Part shown: positions 38,441 to 47,859 of the stretch, in pieces
How the letters are laid out: the number at the start of each line of letters is the position of its first letter
How positions within the stretch are numbered: the stretch's first letter is position 1
Origin: Lacihabitans sp. CCS-44
GTDB lineage: Bacteria; Bacteroidota; Bacteroidia; Cytophagales; Spirosomataceae
Length of the DNA: 64,000 nt
Assembly (NCBI RefSeq): GCF_024343735.1
Contig: NZ_RJUE01000060.1
Coordinates: forward strand, 62,001-126,000
Direction: 5' to 3'
The notes under the pieces: model-generated
The model's database searches: none
The model's input: the letters and a program-made list of their open reading frames with translations, nothing else
What the model was told of the DNA's origin: nothing
Position numbers and translations under genes: made by a program

Positions 38441-38712
38441 TTCCGAATACCTTTTTTAGATTTGATTTGTAAGATACCAAAGCTATGCCACGAAGCACAA
38501 TAGGCTAAAAATCAACCATTTGAACAATTTCATTTTTGATTCAAGATTCCAAAAAATGGAAAATAAAGTTTTTTTTTGGAATATAATTTTTAGCATGATT
38601 TTTGAATTACGTTCTTAGAAACGTGCCGAGTTTAGCTTTCAATTCGAGCACTTATCAACTTAAAATTGATTTTAATCAAAAATTAGCTTTCAAAAATTAA
38701 AAAACATATACT
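38441..38712. other. Divergent regulatory region between EPS operon 1 and the H-NOX operon
   Basis: A 272-base region that must hold both promoters. Two weak sigma54-like arrangements are visible: minus strand TGGTTGATTTTTAGCC (38518-38503, GG-N10-GC) towards the EPS operon, and plus strand TAGCATGATTTTTGAA (38591-38606, two core mismatches) towards H-NOX. No TTTG/TAnnTTTG pair with correct spacing was found. Confidence 0.35.
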
Positions 38713-39255
38713 ATGAAAGGAATAGTATTCACAGAGTTTTTAGAAATGGTGGAGAAGAAGTTTGGATACGCTTTTGTGGACCAAATAATAAATGAAGCCA
38801 ATCTGCCAACCAAAGGAGCCTATACCTCAGTGGGCACTTATCCACATCAAGAAATGGTAAGTTTACTGATGACAGTTCATTTTCACAGTCAAATCCCTGT
38901 TGATGACTTACTAAAAACTTTTGGAAATCATCTATTTGGAGTTTTCAAAAAAAGTTATGCTGTCTTTTTTGACAAGTTTACCTCCGCCTTCGACATGCTT
39001 GAAAACATAGAAAACCATATCCATGTTGAAGTAAAAAAACTTTATCCCGATGCTGAACTTCCACGATTTGAGACTGAGAGAATAGGGCTAAACAGCCTTA
39101 AGATGGTCTATTATTCTGACAGAAGAATGTCGGCCCTAGCAGAGGGTCTTATAGAATCTACTCTTGAATACTTTAATCAAAAAGGAGGTATAAAAATAGA
39201 ACAAGTAGATAATGAGGGGAAAATTGTGACTTTTATAATTAAAACTGAAGGTTAA
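38713..39255 (+). CDS. H-NOX heme nitric-oxide-sensing protein
   Basis: Soluble heme sensor of 180 aa that binds NO and controls a partner enzyme. It has the family start MKGIVFTEFLEMVEKKFG, the proximal heme ligand His102 in ENHIHVEV, the conserved Pro117, and the heme-propionate clamp Y-x-S-x-R at Tyr133/Ser135/Arg137. The position matching the distal tyrosine of oxygen-binding H-NOX proteins appears to be hydrophobic (MSALAEG), which predicts NO rather than O2 binding. It is separated by 2 nt from a hybrid kinase, the classic H-NOX-associated kinase arrangement. Confidence 0.95.
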   Translation: MKGIVFTEFLEMVEKKFGYAFVDQIINEANLPTKGAYTSVGTYPHQEMVSLLMTVHFHSQIPVDDLLKTFGNHLFGVFKKSYAVFFDKFTSAFDMLENIENHIHVEVKKLYPDAELPRFETERIGLNSLKMVYYSDRRMSALAEGLIESTLEYFNQKGGIKIEQVDNEGKIVTFIIKTEG

Positions 39256-39257
39256 TT

Positions 39258-41732
39258 ATGAAAGAGGAGATTGAACTTTTAGAGCGAAAGATTTCGCGAG
39301 AAAGAGACGCCAGACTTCAGGCTGAAAAAATTCTTGAAGCCAAAGCTTTTGAATTATATGAAGTTAATGAAAAACTTCGCAAACTTAACCTCGAGCTAGA
39401 GGCAAAAGTATTGGAGCGTTCAGAGTCTTTAATGAGAAGTCAAATTCAATACAAATTACTGATACAAAACCTGCAGTCATCAGTACTTCTGGAAGATGAA
39501 AACCGAAAAATAGTAATTGCAAATAAAAACTTTTGCGATCTTTTTCATATTCCATTGTCGCCAGAGGAGCTCATTGGTGTGGACTGTACGACATCAGCGG
39601 AGCAATCTAAAGATTTATTTAAAGAGCCTAAAGTATTCGTAGAAAGGATAGACTCCTTATTGAATAGCAAAAAAATAGAATTAAAAGAGGAACTCATTAC
39701 GGCTGACAATAGAATACTTGAGAGAGACTATATTCCTATTTTTTCTGGTGAAAAGTACCTTGGACACCTTTGGCTATATAATGATGTGACCGAACAGAAA
39801 GCCGTTCAAAACCTATTACAACAAAGCGAAGAAAAATACCGGGGCATCATAGAAAACATGGAGCTTGGCCTAATGGAAGTAGACAACAATGATGTAATTC
39901 AGAAAGTTTATCAAAGATTCTGTAAGCTAACTGGCTATGAAGAATACGAATTATTAGGAAAGAAAGCAGCAGATATTTTACTTCCAAATGAACTATTCAA
40001 AGGGCTGATTGCAGAACAAAATGAAATAAGGAAAAGTGGTGAACCTGGAGCTTATGAAGTACCTTTAAAGAAAAAGGACGGAGAGATAATATGGGTGATT
40101 ATAAGCGGTGCTCCTATCAAAGATGGAAATGGAAAAGTGACTGGCTCTGTTGGCATTCATCTTGATATTACAGAAAGAAAACGTACACAGGAGGCATTGG
40201 AAGAAGCCAGAGCTACGGCTGAAGATGCTAGAAACTCGGAGAAGAGATTCTTGGCAAACATGAGCCATGAAATACGGACTCCGATAAATGCAATAATAGG
40301 CATGACCCATTTGATGTACGATACCAAACCAAATGAAAAACAAACAGAATACCTGAGTGCCATAAATTACTCCACAGACTTATTGCTTAATTTGGTTTCA
40401 GACATTCTTGACATCTCAAAAATAGAGGCTGGAGAAATGAAAATGTCTGAAAACATTTTCAGCTTGAAAGACTTGTTAAATAGCACTTTACAGACGTTTC
40501 AAATTGAAGCAAGAACAAAAAACATAGAGCTGACCTTTGAATATGACGACGATATAAGCAATGAGGTAATTGGTGACGCCACTTTCATTAGCCAAATAAT
40601 GCTCAACCTGCTTAGCAATGCCATGAAGTTTACAAAGAAGGGCAAAATTGGCATTCAGGTTTCTTTACTTTGCAAGCTAGGAGAATTTTATATGACAGAG
40701 TTTAAAGTGAGTGATACTGGAGTAGGAATATCTGAAAACGAGATTAATAGAATATTTGATAGCTTTAAACAAGCAAATGAAACAGTGAAAACTACGTTTG
40801 GCGGCACTGGTCTAGGCTTAGCTATAGTAAAACAGTTAGTTAACATCCATGGTGGTGAAATAACGGCCGAGAGTACTTTAGGAGAGGGTACTGTTTTTAA
40901 TTTCACCCTGCCATTGAAAGATAGCGGTCAAAAAACCAAAGTTGTGACAGACCTTTCAGTTAACATTTCAGAATCTTGGAAAAACTTCTTGATTTTGATA
41001 GTGGAAGATAATGAAATGAATCAAAAATATGTAACGGGCTTAATGGAAAAATGGGGCCTAAGGTATCGAATTGCTTCTGACAAGGGTGAAGTATTAGAAA
41101 TGATTGACGCCTATGTCTTTGATTTGATTTTGATGGATATCTTACTACCAGACACTAATGGATATTGGCTTACCGAGCATATCAGGCTAAAGGAGAAAAA
41201 CCTTAATCAAAATATTCCTATCATCGGTTTATCAGCCACGGCAATGAACGAAGAAATAGAACAAGCGTATGCTGCTGGAATGAATGGCTACGTTACAAAG
41301 CCATTCAGACCTGACCAATTAAAAGTAGTTCTAGAAGAAACTTTACAAAAAATAACTCCACAATCTAGACCTCCACAAGCACCTATCAACAATTACAACA
41401 TTGGTGATAATCTAAGACATTTATATGGAGACGATAAAGAATATGCCCAGGTAATGATTAATCTTTTTCAAAAGACAGTTCCTCTTGAAATTGAAAGAAT
41501 AAGAACTTTGATGAAAGAAAAAAACTGCGAGGCTTTAGGTAAAGTAACACATCAAATAAAACCATCATTTTCCATGGTCGGATTTCCTGAACTTACCGAC
41601 GAATTACAAATAATAGAAAGAACTATTAAAGGAGGTGCGAAGTTTGAGGATTTTAGGAATTTAATTGACGATTTCTTAGGCAAATTTGAACCCTGCATGA
41701 CCCTTTTGAACAATGAACTTGAAAATCTTTAA
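39258..41732 (+). CDS. H-NOX-associated hybrid sensor histidine kinase (PAS-PAS-HisKA-HATPase-REC-HPt)
   Basis: Soluble 824-aa kinase without membrane segments, probably regulated by direct contact with H-NOX. It starts with a coiled coil (about 1-60), followed by two PAS domains (about 65-185 and 195-310). HisKA has MSHEIRTPINAIIG (His337), the ATPase domain has NLLSNAMKFTKKG and GGTGLGLAIVK, the receiver has phospho-acceptor Asp627 in LILMDILLPD, and the C-terminal HPt has His765 in KVTHQIKPSF. All relay sites are present, so phosphate can pass to a separate response regulator, not encoded next to it. Confidence 0.93.
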   Translation: MKEEIELLERKISRERDARLQAEKILEAKAFELYEVNEKLRKLNLELEAKVLERSESLMRSQIQYKLLIQNLQSSVLLEDENRKIVIANKNFCDLFHIPLSPEELIGVDCTTSAEQSKDLFKEPKVFVERIDSLLNSKKIELKEELITADNRILERDYIPIFSGEKYLGHLWLYNDVTEQKAVQNLLQQSEEKYRGIIENMELGLMEVDNNDVIQKVYQRFCKLTGYEEYELLGKKAADILLPNELFKGLIAEQNEIRKSGEPGAYEVPLKKKDGEIIWVIISGAPIKDGNGKVTGSVGIHLDITERKRTQEALEEARATAEDARNSEKRFLANMSHEIRTPINAIIGMTHLMYDTKPNEKQTEYLSAINYSTDLLLNLVSDILDISKIEAGEMKMSENIFSLKDLLNSTLQTFQIEARTKNIELTFEYDDDISNEVIGDATFISQIMLNLLSNAMKFTKKGKIGIQVSLLCKLGEFYMTEFKVSDTGVGISENEINRIFDSFKQANETVKTTFGGTGLGLAIVKQLVNIHGGEITAESTLGEGTVFNFTLPLKDSGQKTKVVTDLSVNISESWKNFLILIVEDNEMNQKYVTGLMEKWGLRYRIASDKGEVLEMIDAYVFDLILMDILLPDTNGYWLTEHIRLKEKNLNQNIPIIGLSATAMNEEIEQAYAAGMNGYVTKPFRPDQLKVVLEETLQKITPQSRPPQAPINNYNIGDNLRHLYGDDKEYAQVMINLFQKTVPLEIERIRTLMKEKNCEALGKVTHQIKPSFSMVGFPELTDELQIIERTIKGGAKFEDFRNLIDDFLGKFEPCMTLLNNELENL

Positions 41733-41764
41733 CACCAAAGAAATCTAAAAACTAAATCGGGACA

Positions 41765-41790
41765 CAAAAAAGCCCCAGAAATCTGGGGCT
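41765..41790 (-). terminator. dnaN terminator
   Basis: Perfect 9-bp stem AGCCCCAGA/TCTGGGGCT (41771-41779 with 41782-41790) with a 2-nt centre, followed on the minus strand by seven T residues. It lies between convergent dnaN and the H-NOX kinase and may act in both directions. Confidence 0.85.
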
Positions 41791-41823
41791 AAAGTTTATA
41801 GAGAAAAAGGTTTATTGTATTTC

Positions 41824-42948
41824 TTATGAATACGAGTTCAGCATTACAGGCATTACTAGCATCAGTATATCTTCGTTTTCTTCTTTATCAGATGGAATAA
41901 TCAGTCCGGCTCTATTTGGTAAAGAAAGTTCCATTGTAATTGTTGAAGAACTAATGTTACTCAACATCTCAGCTAAAAATTTAGCATTGAAGCCTATTTC
42001 CATATCATCGCCTAAATATTCACATGATATTTTCTCAACTGCTTCGTTTGAATAATCTAAATCTTCCGCCGAAATAGTCAACTCATCTGCTGTTATTTTT
42101 AATCTAATTTGGTGGGTTGTTTTGTTAGAGAAAATAGCAATCCTTTTCAATGAATTCAAGAATTTAGACCTCTCAACTGTCATACGGTGAGGGTTTGCTT
42201 TCGGAATAACATTCTCATAGTCAGGATAACGCTCGTCTATCAATCTACAAATCAGCTTGATGTTGCCAAAGCTAAAGAATGCGTTTGAATTGCTGAACTC
42301 CGTTATTACAGGAACAGAATTAGAAGGCAGCGAAATTTTAATCAAGTTAAGAGCCTTACGAGGCAAAATCATGGTAGTAGGTGTAGAAGACTTGATGTCA
42401 GACCTACGATATCTGATTAATCTGTGGCCATCCGTAGCAACAAACGTCGTATTTTCTTCCTGAATATCTATATAGACGCCTGTCATAGCGGGGCGAAGGT
42501 CATCAGTACTTGTTGCAAACAAAGTATTATTGATAGCTGATGACAAAATATGAGAATCCAGTTCAATATTAAAATTTCTATTTACCTGAGGAGCTCTTGG
42601 AAAATCCAATGGATTTTCACCAGCTATTTTAAAGCGACCATTAGAAGTCGTTATTTCTACACCAAACGTTTCGTTGCTTATGCTTACACTAATTGGCTGC
42701 TCCGGCAAACTTTTGAGAGTATCCATCAAAAGCTTGGCTGGTATAGCCACTGAAACGGTATCGCTAGAGTCTACCATTAAATCTGCTACCATAACAGTCT
42801 GCATATCAGACGCCGTCACAGTAAGCGAAGTTTTATCTAGTTCGAAGAGGAAGTTCTCCAAAATGGGAACAAGGGGATTTGGAGCAATAACTCCACTTAT
42901 ATTTGAAAGATTTTTTACTAATTCAGAGGACGAAACGACAAACTTCAT
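41824..42948 (-). CDS. dnaN: DNA polymerase III subunit beta (sliding clamp)
   Basis: Ring-shaped processivity clamp (374 aa). It has the normal three-domain organisation: MKFVVSSSELVKNLSNISGVI opens domain 1, EDLDYSNEAVEKISCEYLGDDMEIGFNAKFLAEML lies in domain 3, and the C-terminus ends LMLVMPVML, the region that forms the hydrophobic peptide-binding pocket. It is monocistronic, with its own promoter and terminator. dnaA is not adjacent. Confidence 0.98.
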   Translation of the reverse strand: MKFVVSSSELVKNLSNISGVIAPNPLVPILENFLFELDKTSLTVTASDMQTVMVADLMVDSSDTVSVAIPAKLLMDTLKSLPEQPISVSISNETFGVEITTSNGRFKIAGENPLDFPRAPQVNRNFNIELDSHILSSAINNTLFATSTDDLRPAMTGVYIDIQEENTTFVATDGHRLIRYRRSDIKSSTPTTMILPRKALNLIKISLPSNSVPVITEFSNSNAFFSFGNIKLICRLIDERYPDYENVIPKANPHRMTVERSKFLNSLKRIAIFSNKTTHQIRLKITADELTISAEDLDYSNEAVEKISCEYLGDDMEIGFNAKFLAEMLSNISSSTITMELSLPNRAGLIIPSDKEENEDILMLVMPVMLNSYS

Positions 42949-42993
42949 GTTGTTTTGTTTTGGAAAATGATTTGGTTTAAACTCAATTCAAGG

Positions 42994-43024
42994 CAAATTT
43001 AAGAAAACACACAATATTTTTAAA
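42994..43024 (-). promoter_or_regulatory. Promoter of dnaN
   Basis: Minus strand TTTA (43024-43021), 19-nt spacer, TAAATTTG (43001-42994): one mismatch in the -33 element to the Bacteroidota consensus. The leader would be about 40 nt. Confidence 0.6.
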
Positions 43025-43133
43025 ACGAATTTTTAAAATATTGATTATTAAATATTTCTCTAAAAAACTCTGATTTTTGAGAACTTACATGCAAAAATAC
43101 CTAAAAATCTGATTTATTTATGCAAAAGTCAAT

Positions 43134-45686
43134 TTAAAATCCGCCCAATTGTACTTTTTGCTTCTGCTCTTTGTATAGTTTTTTCAAAGCTTCTAAACGT
43201 ATGCTAGGAGCAAATGTCTCTAGCTTCTTGATTCCGTCCATAGCATACTCAAACTCTGAAATATCGATGGCTTTTTTCACCAAAGTTTCCCATATCAATG
43301 TAGACTCGCTGTTAACTTCTGTCGCATAAAATGCCACCTTATAGGCCTCTAGTTTTTTGTTCTTTGAGGTCAAATAGTTCGAAATCCTTTCTATCAAATA
43401 AGGATTAAATGGAGCTTGATTCAGTACTTCAGTATAGTTTTTTTCAGTTATATTGGCTCCATATTTTTCAGCTTGCACTTGAAGGTCTTTTTCTACTTTC
43501 TGTTTTAGGTTAGCATTTGATAAAAGAGAAAAAGAAGACGTATCACCTGCCGCCTTTAACCTTACCAATGCTTGATCTAAAACTCCTTCCTTCATCAACC
43601 ATAGGCCAAGATTTTGATTATAAATGTTCTTATATTTAGAATTCGCGTTGGCCAACAAATACAATTGCTTTATTCCAATAGACTTTGATTGTCTAATATA
43701 ATTTTGCTGAGCATAAGTCCAGCTTAGCGACTCAAAAACAGGTTCATTGTACGGATTATTTTGAAGCTTTTTAATCGTTTCGGCTTCTATATTTGCTTTA
43801 TTTACTGTCTTAGGATGGCTTATGGCATTGAAAAGATAAGCTGCACTGCTCATGTCCAGTGCTGAATCTTTATCTAGTTCAAATTTTTCAAATATAGTTT
43901 CTTTATCCAACATCCTATTAATCGCAAACTGATTGGCTTTGAGGCCATTATAATCCAAGTTCTCTGCCAAATTAGACATTTCCTCAAGCTTTTCAGGCTT
44001 GGCATTTTCAATCCAAAAAGCGAGAAAATTGGTGTTTTCTACCTCACATTTCTTGCAGTTTTTGAGAGATTTATCTAAATTGACTAGAACACTGTCTGTA
44101 ATTTTCGCTTTCTCTTGCAAGTAGGACAGGTTGGTGAGGAGTTGACTATTGTCTGGAAACTTTTTTAGGCCTTTTTGCAGTGCAAACAATGCTTCAAAAT
44201 ACAAATTTTCATTTTCTAAACTAGCACTTAAACCCGCAAAAGCATAAGGACTGGGTTTTTGCTCAAGCGTTTGATTGAAAAAAAACGCGGCATTTATTTT
44301 GTCTCCTTGACTTAGGGCCATGGAGGCCAGCGACACATTGGCTTTGTGGTTTTTCAGGTCGTTGTGGGTAGATTCTTTGTAAAAAGTTTCGGCGGCTTTG
44401 AGGTCTCCTTCTACCAAATAAAAATCCGCAATGGCATTACTAATACCCGCTTTTGCCTGATAAAACGAATAGAAGTTCTTAAGCGAAAACAAAAACAAAA
44501 TTAAGAAAACCGAGATCGTTCGTGCATATATCAGTTTATTGAAGGGTGCTTTATAGAGAACTTTATGAACCTCTAAGCCTTGTTTAAATATTTGCAAATA
44601 ATTAATTAAAACATAAACTATAAAACTCAAACCAACGACTAATAATGAGATACTTATGAAGTCTTCAAACAAATCGATAAGTGGGTCATTGTTTGTTCCA
44701 TAAACAAAGCCAACGGTTGCCAAAGCGATGGAAGCCATTCCTAAATATATCCAAACGCCTGACATTTGGTAGCTAAACCATTCTTTTTGATGTATAAATT
44801 GACGAAACCCCCACAAGCCCAATACCGCACTAATTAAAAACAAAATAATGGAAGGAATAACGAAAGAACTTCTTTCTATTTTATTAGAATTTTCTAAAAA
44901 AACAAGTAAAACGTTTGCTAAAAAAATTACAGAAATTATCAAAAACTGCGGCAAAGAACTTTTCCCTTTTTGGGCGTTTTTTGAAACCAACCACACCAAG
45001 CCAGCTATGATTTCATGCGAAATTAGGAAAATAAATACCCCAGAAATAATCAAAAAGGCAATCAATCCATAGGCTGCAAGCGTGAGATTTGGCTGATTAA
45101 TAACTGAATATTTATTTGCCAAAACCAACAACACAGACCATAAAATTATCCAACACATTAGGATTACACTTGTGCTTAATTTCTGCCCGTAACTGTTAGA
45201 ATAGTAATAAAAAGAGCCAGTAACCACAAATGCCACGAGAAAGGGCCAATTTGAATTACTCAAAAACACACTCTCAGTATGCATACCAATTAAAACTCCG
45301 CCGAGCGTTAATGCTCCAATCAAAAACCAAGGTCCTTTTAGCCTGGCCAAACCTGTCAACAAAAAAGATAAACCCAATAGAGAACCTCCCAAAAGTGCAT
45401 AAAATGCCAGCGTGTTAACTTCGACCAAAGATGGCATATAGCGTTCTTTGATATACCAAAGCGGAGTGGAGGCAGAAAACTTAAATTCGTCATAGAAAAA
45501 CGAATTGGTGGCTATAATTTTTTCGTGAAGTTCGCTCAGAACGTCCCAGTGAATAATGTTCTCTTGTCCTTGTGACCAGGCGTAAACACCTCCTAAAAGA
45601 AGAATTATTAACAAGAAAAATGCTATGAAAAGAGGCAGTTTTTCGTTTTTATGCCATGTTCTCCAGAAGTTCAAATTTTCATTCAT
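43134..45686 (-). CDS. Large membrane protein with C-terminal TPR region
   Basis: An 850-aa protein of no named family. Residues 1 to about 420 contain roughly ten to twelve hydrophobic helices (first at 17-38). The rest is soluble, with TPR-like helix pairs (AIADFYLVEGDLKAAETFYKESTHNDLKNHKANVSLASMALSQGD and PYAFAGLSASLENENLYFEALFALQKGLKKFPDNSQLLTNLSYLQEKA). A role in envelope assembly or glycan handling is possible, but nothing catalytic is visible. It is divergent from psd, and the promoter was not identified. Confidence 0.75.
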   Translation of the reverse strand: MNENLNFWRTWHKNEKLPLFIAFFLLIILLLGGVYAWSQGQENIIHWDVLSELHEKIIATNSFFYDEFKFSASTPLWYIKERYMPSLVEVNTLAFYALLGGSLLGLSFLLTGLARLKGPWFLIGALTLGGVLIGMHTESVFLSNSNWPFLVAFVVTGSFYYYSNSYGQKLSTSVILMCWIILWSVLLVLANKYSVINQPNLTLAAYGLIAFLIISGVFIFLISHEIIAGLVWLVSKNAQKGKSSLPQFLIISVIFLANVLLVFLENSNKIERSSFVIPSIILFLISAVLGLWGFRQFIHQKEWFSYQMSGVWIYLGMASIALATVGFVYGTNNDPLIDLFEDFISISLLVVGLSFIVYVLINYLQIFKQGLEVHKVLYKAPFNKLIYARTISVFLILFLFSLKNFYSFYQAKAGISNAIADFYLVEGDLKAAETFYKESTHNDLKNHKANVSLASMALSQGDKINAAFFFNQTLEQKPSPYAFAGLSASLENENLYFEALFALQKGLKKFPDNSQLLTNLSYLQEKAKITDSVLVNLDKSLKNCKKCEVENTNFLAFWIENAKPEKLEEMSNLAENLDYNGLKANQFAINRMLDKETIFEKFELDKDSALDMSSAAYLFNAISHPKTVNKANIEAETIKKLQNNPYNEPVFESLSWTYAQQNYIRQSKSIGIKQLYLLANANSKYKNIYNQNLGLWLMKEGVLDQALVRLKAAGDTSSFSLLSNANLKQKVEKDLQVQAEKYGANITEKNYTEVLNQAPFNPYLIERISNYLTSKNKKLEAYKVAFYATEVNSESTLIWETLVKKAIDISEFEYAMDGIKKLETFAPSIRLEALKKLYKEQKQKVQLGGF

Positions 45687-45814
45687 AGATACCTAAAACT
45701 CTTTTACAGAATTAATATTTCAAAAGGAAATCAATTATTTAGAGAAAAAACACAAATTTAAAATCGCTAAAATTGTATATTTGCGAAGTTTTTCTCAAAA
45801 TCACTGACCCTATA

Positions 45815-46474
45815 ATGACAATACATAAAGAAGGCACGGGCTCGCTAATAGTTTCAACGGTTACACTCGCAATAATCTATAGTTTGGTTAAGTACTTTAC
45901 ACCAGACATGGCAGTATTGCATTATTTTGTCTTTGCCGTTTGCCTAGTTTTGTTCTTTATTGTATTACAATTTTTCCGCAAACCTACAAGAAAAACCCCA
46001 ATAAACCCAAAGCACCTCATTGCACCTGCCGATGGTAGAGTAGTAGTGATAGAAGAAGTTGTTGAGACAGAATATTTCAAAGAGAAGAGAATTCAGGTTT
46101 CGATATTTATGTCTCCACTGAACGTACACATCAACTTTAACCCGCTTTCGGGCATTATATCCTACTTTAAATATCATCCTGGCAAATACTTGGTGGCTTG
46201 GCACCCTAAAAGCAGCACCGAAAACGAACGCACTACTGTTGTAACAAAACATCAGAACGGCACCGAGATACTTTTTCGTCAAATAGCGGGAGCTTTGGCT
46301 CGTAGAATCTGTTGGTATGTAAAAGAAGGCCAAACGGTAACCCAAGGTGAAGAATTTGGATTCATAAAATTTGGTTCGAGAATTGATATTTACTTACCAA
46401 TTGGCACTAAAATTTTGGTAAATCTTGAAGACAAACCTGTTGGTGGAGAGACAGTGATTGCGGAGTTGGCGTAA
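45815..46474 (+). CDS. psd: Phosphatidylserine decarboxylase family protein
   Basis: Makes phosphatidylethanolamine from phosphatidylserine at the inner membrane. The ATG at 45815 gives 219 aa (MTIHKEGTGS...), the short form common in Bacteroidota, with membrane segments near residues 15-50. The proenzyme cleavage site is FGSR with Ser188 becoming the pyruvoyl group, giving a 32-residue alpha chain; APADGRVVVIEE and MSPLNVHINFNPLSG are family motifs. The stop codon lies in inverted-repeat element copy 2. Confidence 0.93.
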   Translation: MTIHKEGTGSLIVSTVTLAIIYSLVKYFTPDMAVLHYFVFAVCLVLFFIVLQFFRKPTRKTPINPKHLIAPADGRVVVIEEVVETEYFKEKRIQVSIFMSPLNVHINFNPLSGIISYFKYHPGKYLVAWHPKSSTENERTTVVTKHQNGTEILFRQIAGALARRICWYVKEGQTVTQGEEFGFIKFGSRIDIYLPIGTKILVNLEDKPVGGETVIAELA

Positions 46475-46565
46475 AGCGATTTTTCAAATCAGTCTCAAAA
46501 CTTAATAATTCCTTTATTTAATTCTAACGAACATTCAGGTTTAGCGATTTGAAAAATCGTTCTAC
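46471..46565. repeat. Inverted-repeat intergenic element, copy 2 (between psd and MFS gene)
   Basis: Arms of 21 bp (46471-46491 and 46545-46565) nearly identical to those at 5013-5088, around an unrelated 53-nt centre. As in copy 1, both arms include the stop codons of the flanking convergent genes. Confidence 0.8.
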
Positions 46566-47740
46566 TTCTTTTCCAACACATAAAACCCAGCGGTAGCCAA
46601 CACCGCCAATCCTCCCAAAAGCAACAAAAGTGCTGTATAGCCAAAGCCCGCAATTACTTGAGTACCAAGCAAGGAAGAACCAATTTGTGCCACTGGCCAA
46701 GACATAGAATATACCGCAGAATATTGCCCTTGATTATGTGATTTTGCCCTTTCTATGCTGTAAGTATTCATAAAAGGCATAGCGAATATCTCAGAAAAAG
46801 TAGCAAAAGTAATGCCTATCAACATCCAGGCGTAGGCCGTAAAATTGAGATAAATAATATAATTGACAACCAACAGAAAACAGCCAAAAGTAATCAGCTG
46901 TAGCTTGGTGTATTTGCCCTCAAGTTTATAAATGATGAGCATTTCTACCAAGGCCACTAAAAGGCCATTGATACCCATTAGCAGACCTATTTGAAACTCC
47001 GACATATTGCAAATCTCTTTGTAATAGACTGGCAAAACCACAAATAATGGAGAAAAAGACATGACATAAATGGTAGTAAAAACCATGAAAATCATAAATG
47101 TGCTGTCTCTCCAGGGTGATTCGGCTCGATTGAGTTTTGCTTCCGCTTTTGATATTTTTGCTTTTTTTACATATTTCGAATGAAGAAATATCAGTACAAT
47201 AATGGCGGCCAAAATATTGGTGACGCCATCTGCCCAAAATAAGTATTTGTAATCTCTAGTAGCAAAAAAACCGCCCAATACCGGGCCAACTGCCCAACCC
47301 AAATTTATGGCTAATCTCACCAAAGAAATTGACCTGGTAAACGTTTCGGGTGTGCTGAGGTGTGCTATGCTCACCGAATTGGCAGGTCTATAAGCTTCTC
47401 CAAATGCCGAAAGAATAAATGTAGCTACACAAAGTAGTTCGAAGGTTTGGATTTCGGCAACTACAAAAAACAATAAGCCACCTATGAACAAACTACCAAA
47501 CTGAACGAAAAAGTAGCCAAAGATATCCGTGAGTTTTCCGCCTAAATAAGAGCCTAAAATCGCCCCAAAACCAAAGGACATCATTACAAAGCCTGCGTTT
47601 TCTATGGAAAAATGAAGTTTTTGGGTGGTGTAAACGGTCATGAAAGCAACCACCATAGTGCCGGCTCGATTTATGAGCATCACCAATGCGAGCAACCATA
47701 TTTTGGGTGATAACCCTCCGTAGGCGTTTTTCAGAAGCAT
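46562..47740 (-). CDS. MFS transporter
   Basis: Inner-membrane secondary transporter of 392 aa with about twelve hydrophobic helices. The loop 2-3 signature is present as GSYLGGKLTDIFGYF, and RAGTMVVAFMTVYTTQKLHFS in helix 1 resembles MdtH/YfcJ-type drug-efflux members. A positively charged middle loop (KYVKKAKISKAEAKLNRAESPWRD) separates the two halves. The substrate is unknown. It is convergent with psd across the repeated element. Confidence 0.9.
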   Translation of the reverse strand: MLLKNAYGGLSPKIWLLALVMLINRAGTMVVAFMTVYTTQKLHFSIENAGFVMMSFGFGAILGSYLGGKLTDIFGYFFVQFGSLFIGGLLFFVVAEIQTFELLCVATFILSAFGEAYRPANSVSIAHLSTPETFTRSISLVRLAINLGWAVGPVLGGFFATRDYKYLFWADGVTNILAAIIVLIFLHSKYVKKAKISKAEAKLNRAESPWRDSTFMIFMVFTTIYVMSFSPLFVVLPVYYKEICNMSEFQIGLLMGINGLLVALVEMLIIYKLEGKYTKLQLITFGCFLLVVNYIIYLNFTAYAWMLIGITFATFSEIFAMPFMNTYSIERAKSHNQGQYSAVYSMSWPVAQIGSSLLGTQVIAGFGYTALLLLLGGLAVLATAGFYVLEKK

Positions 47741-47859
47741 TTAATCAATTAGTGGTTTCATTTATTAATCGAAAAAAAAGTATTGAGGTTCAATCTAGCT
47801 CAAATTTTCTCCACATTAATGTTTTTAACCAAAATTTATCCCAGTCAAAAAAACAGTTT

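Noticed and set aside
38475-38490. Minus-strand TGGCATAGCTTTGGTA as a sigma54 promoter of EPS operon 1
   Set aside because: The -24 half is good, but the -12 GC is missing at N10 spacing (one base off), so evidence is insufficient.
45776-45783. TATATTTG before psd as a Bacteroidota promoter
   Set aside because: The -7 box is perfect, but no TTTG-like -33 box lies at 19-20 nt, so it was not listed as a feature.
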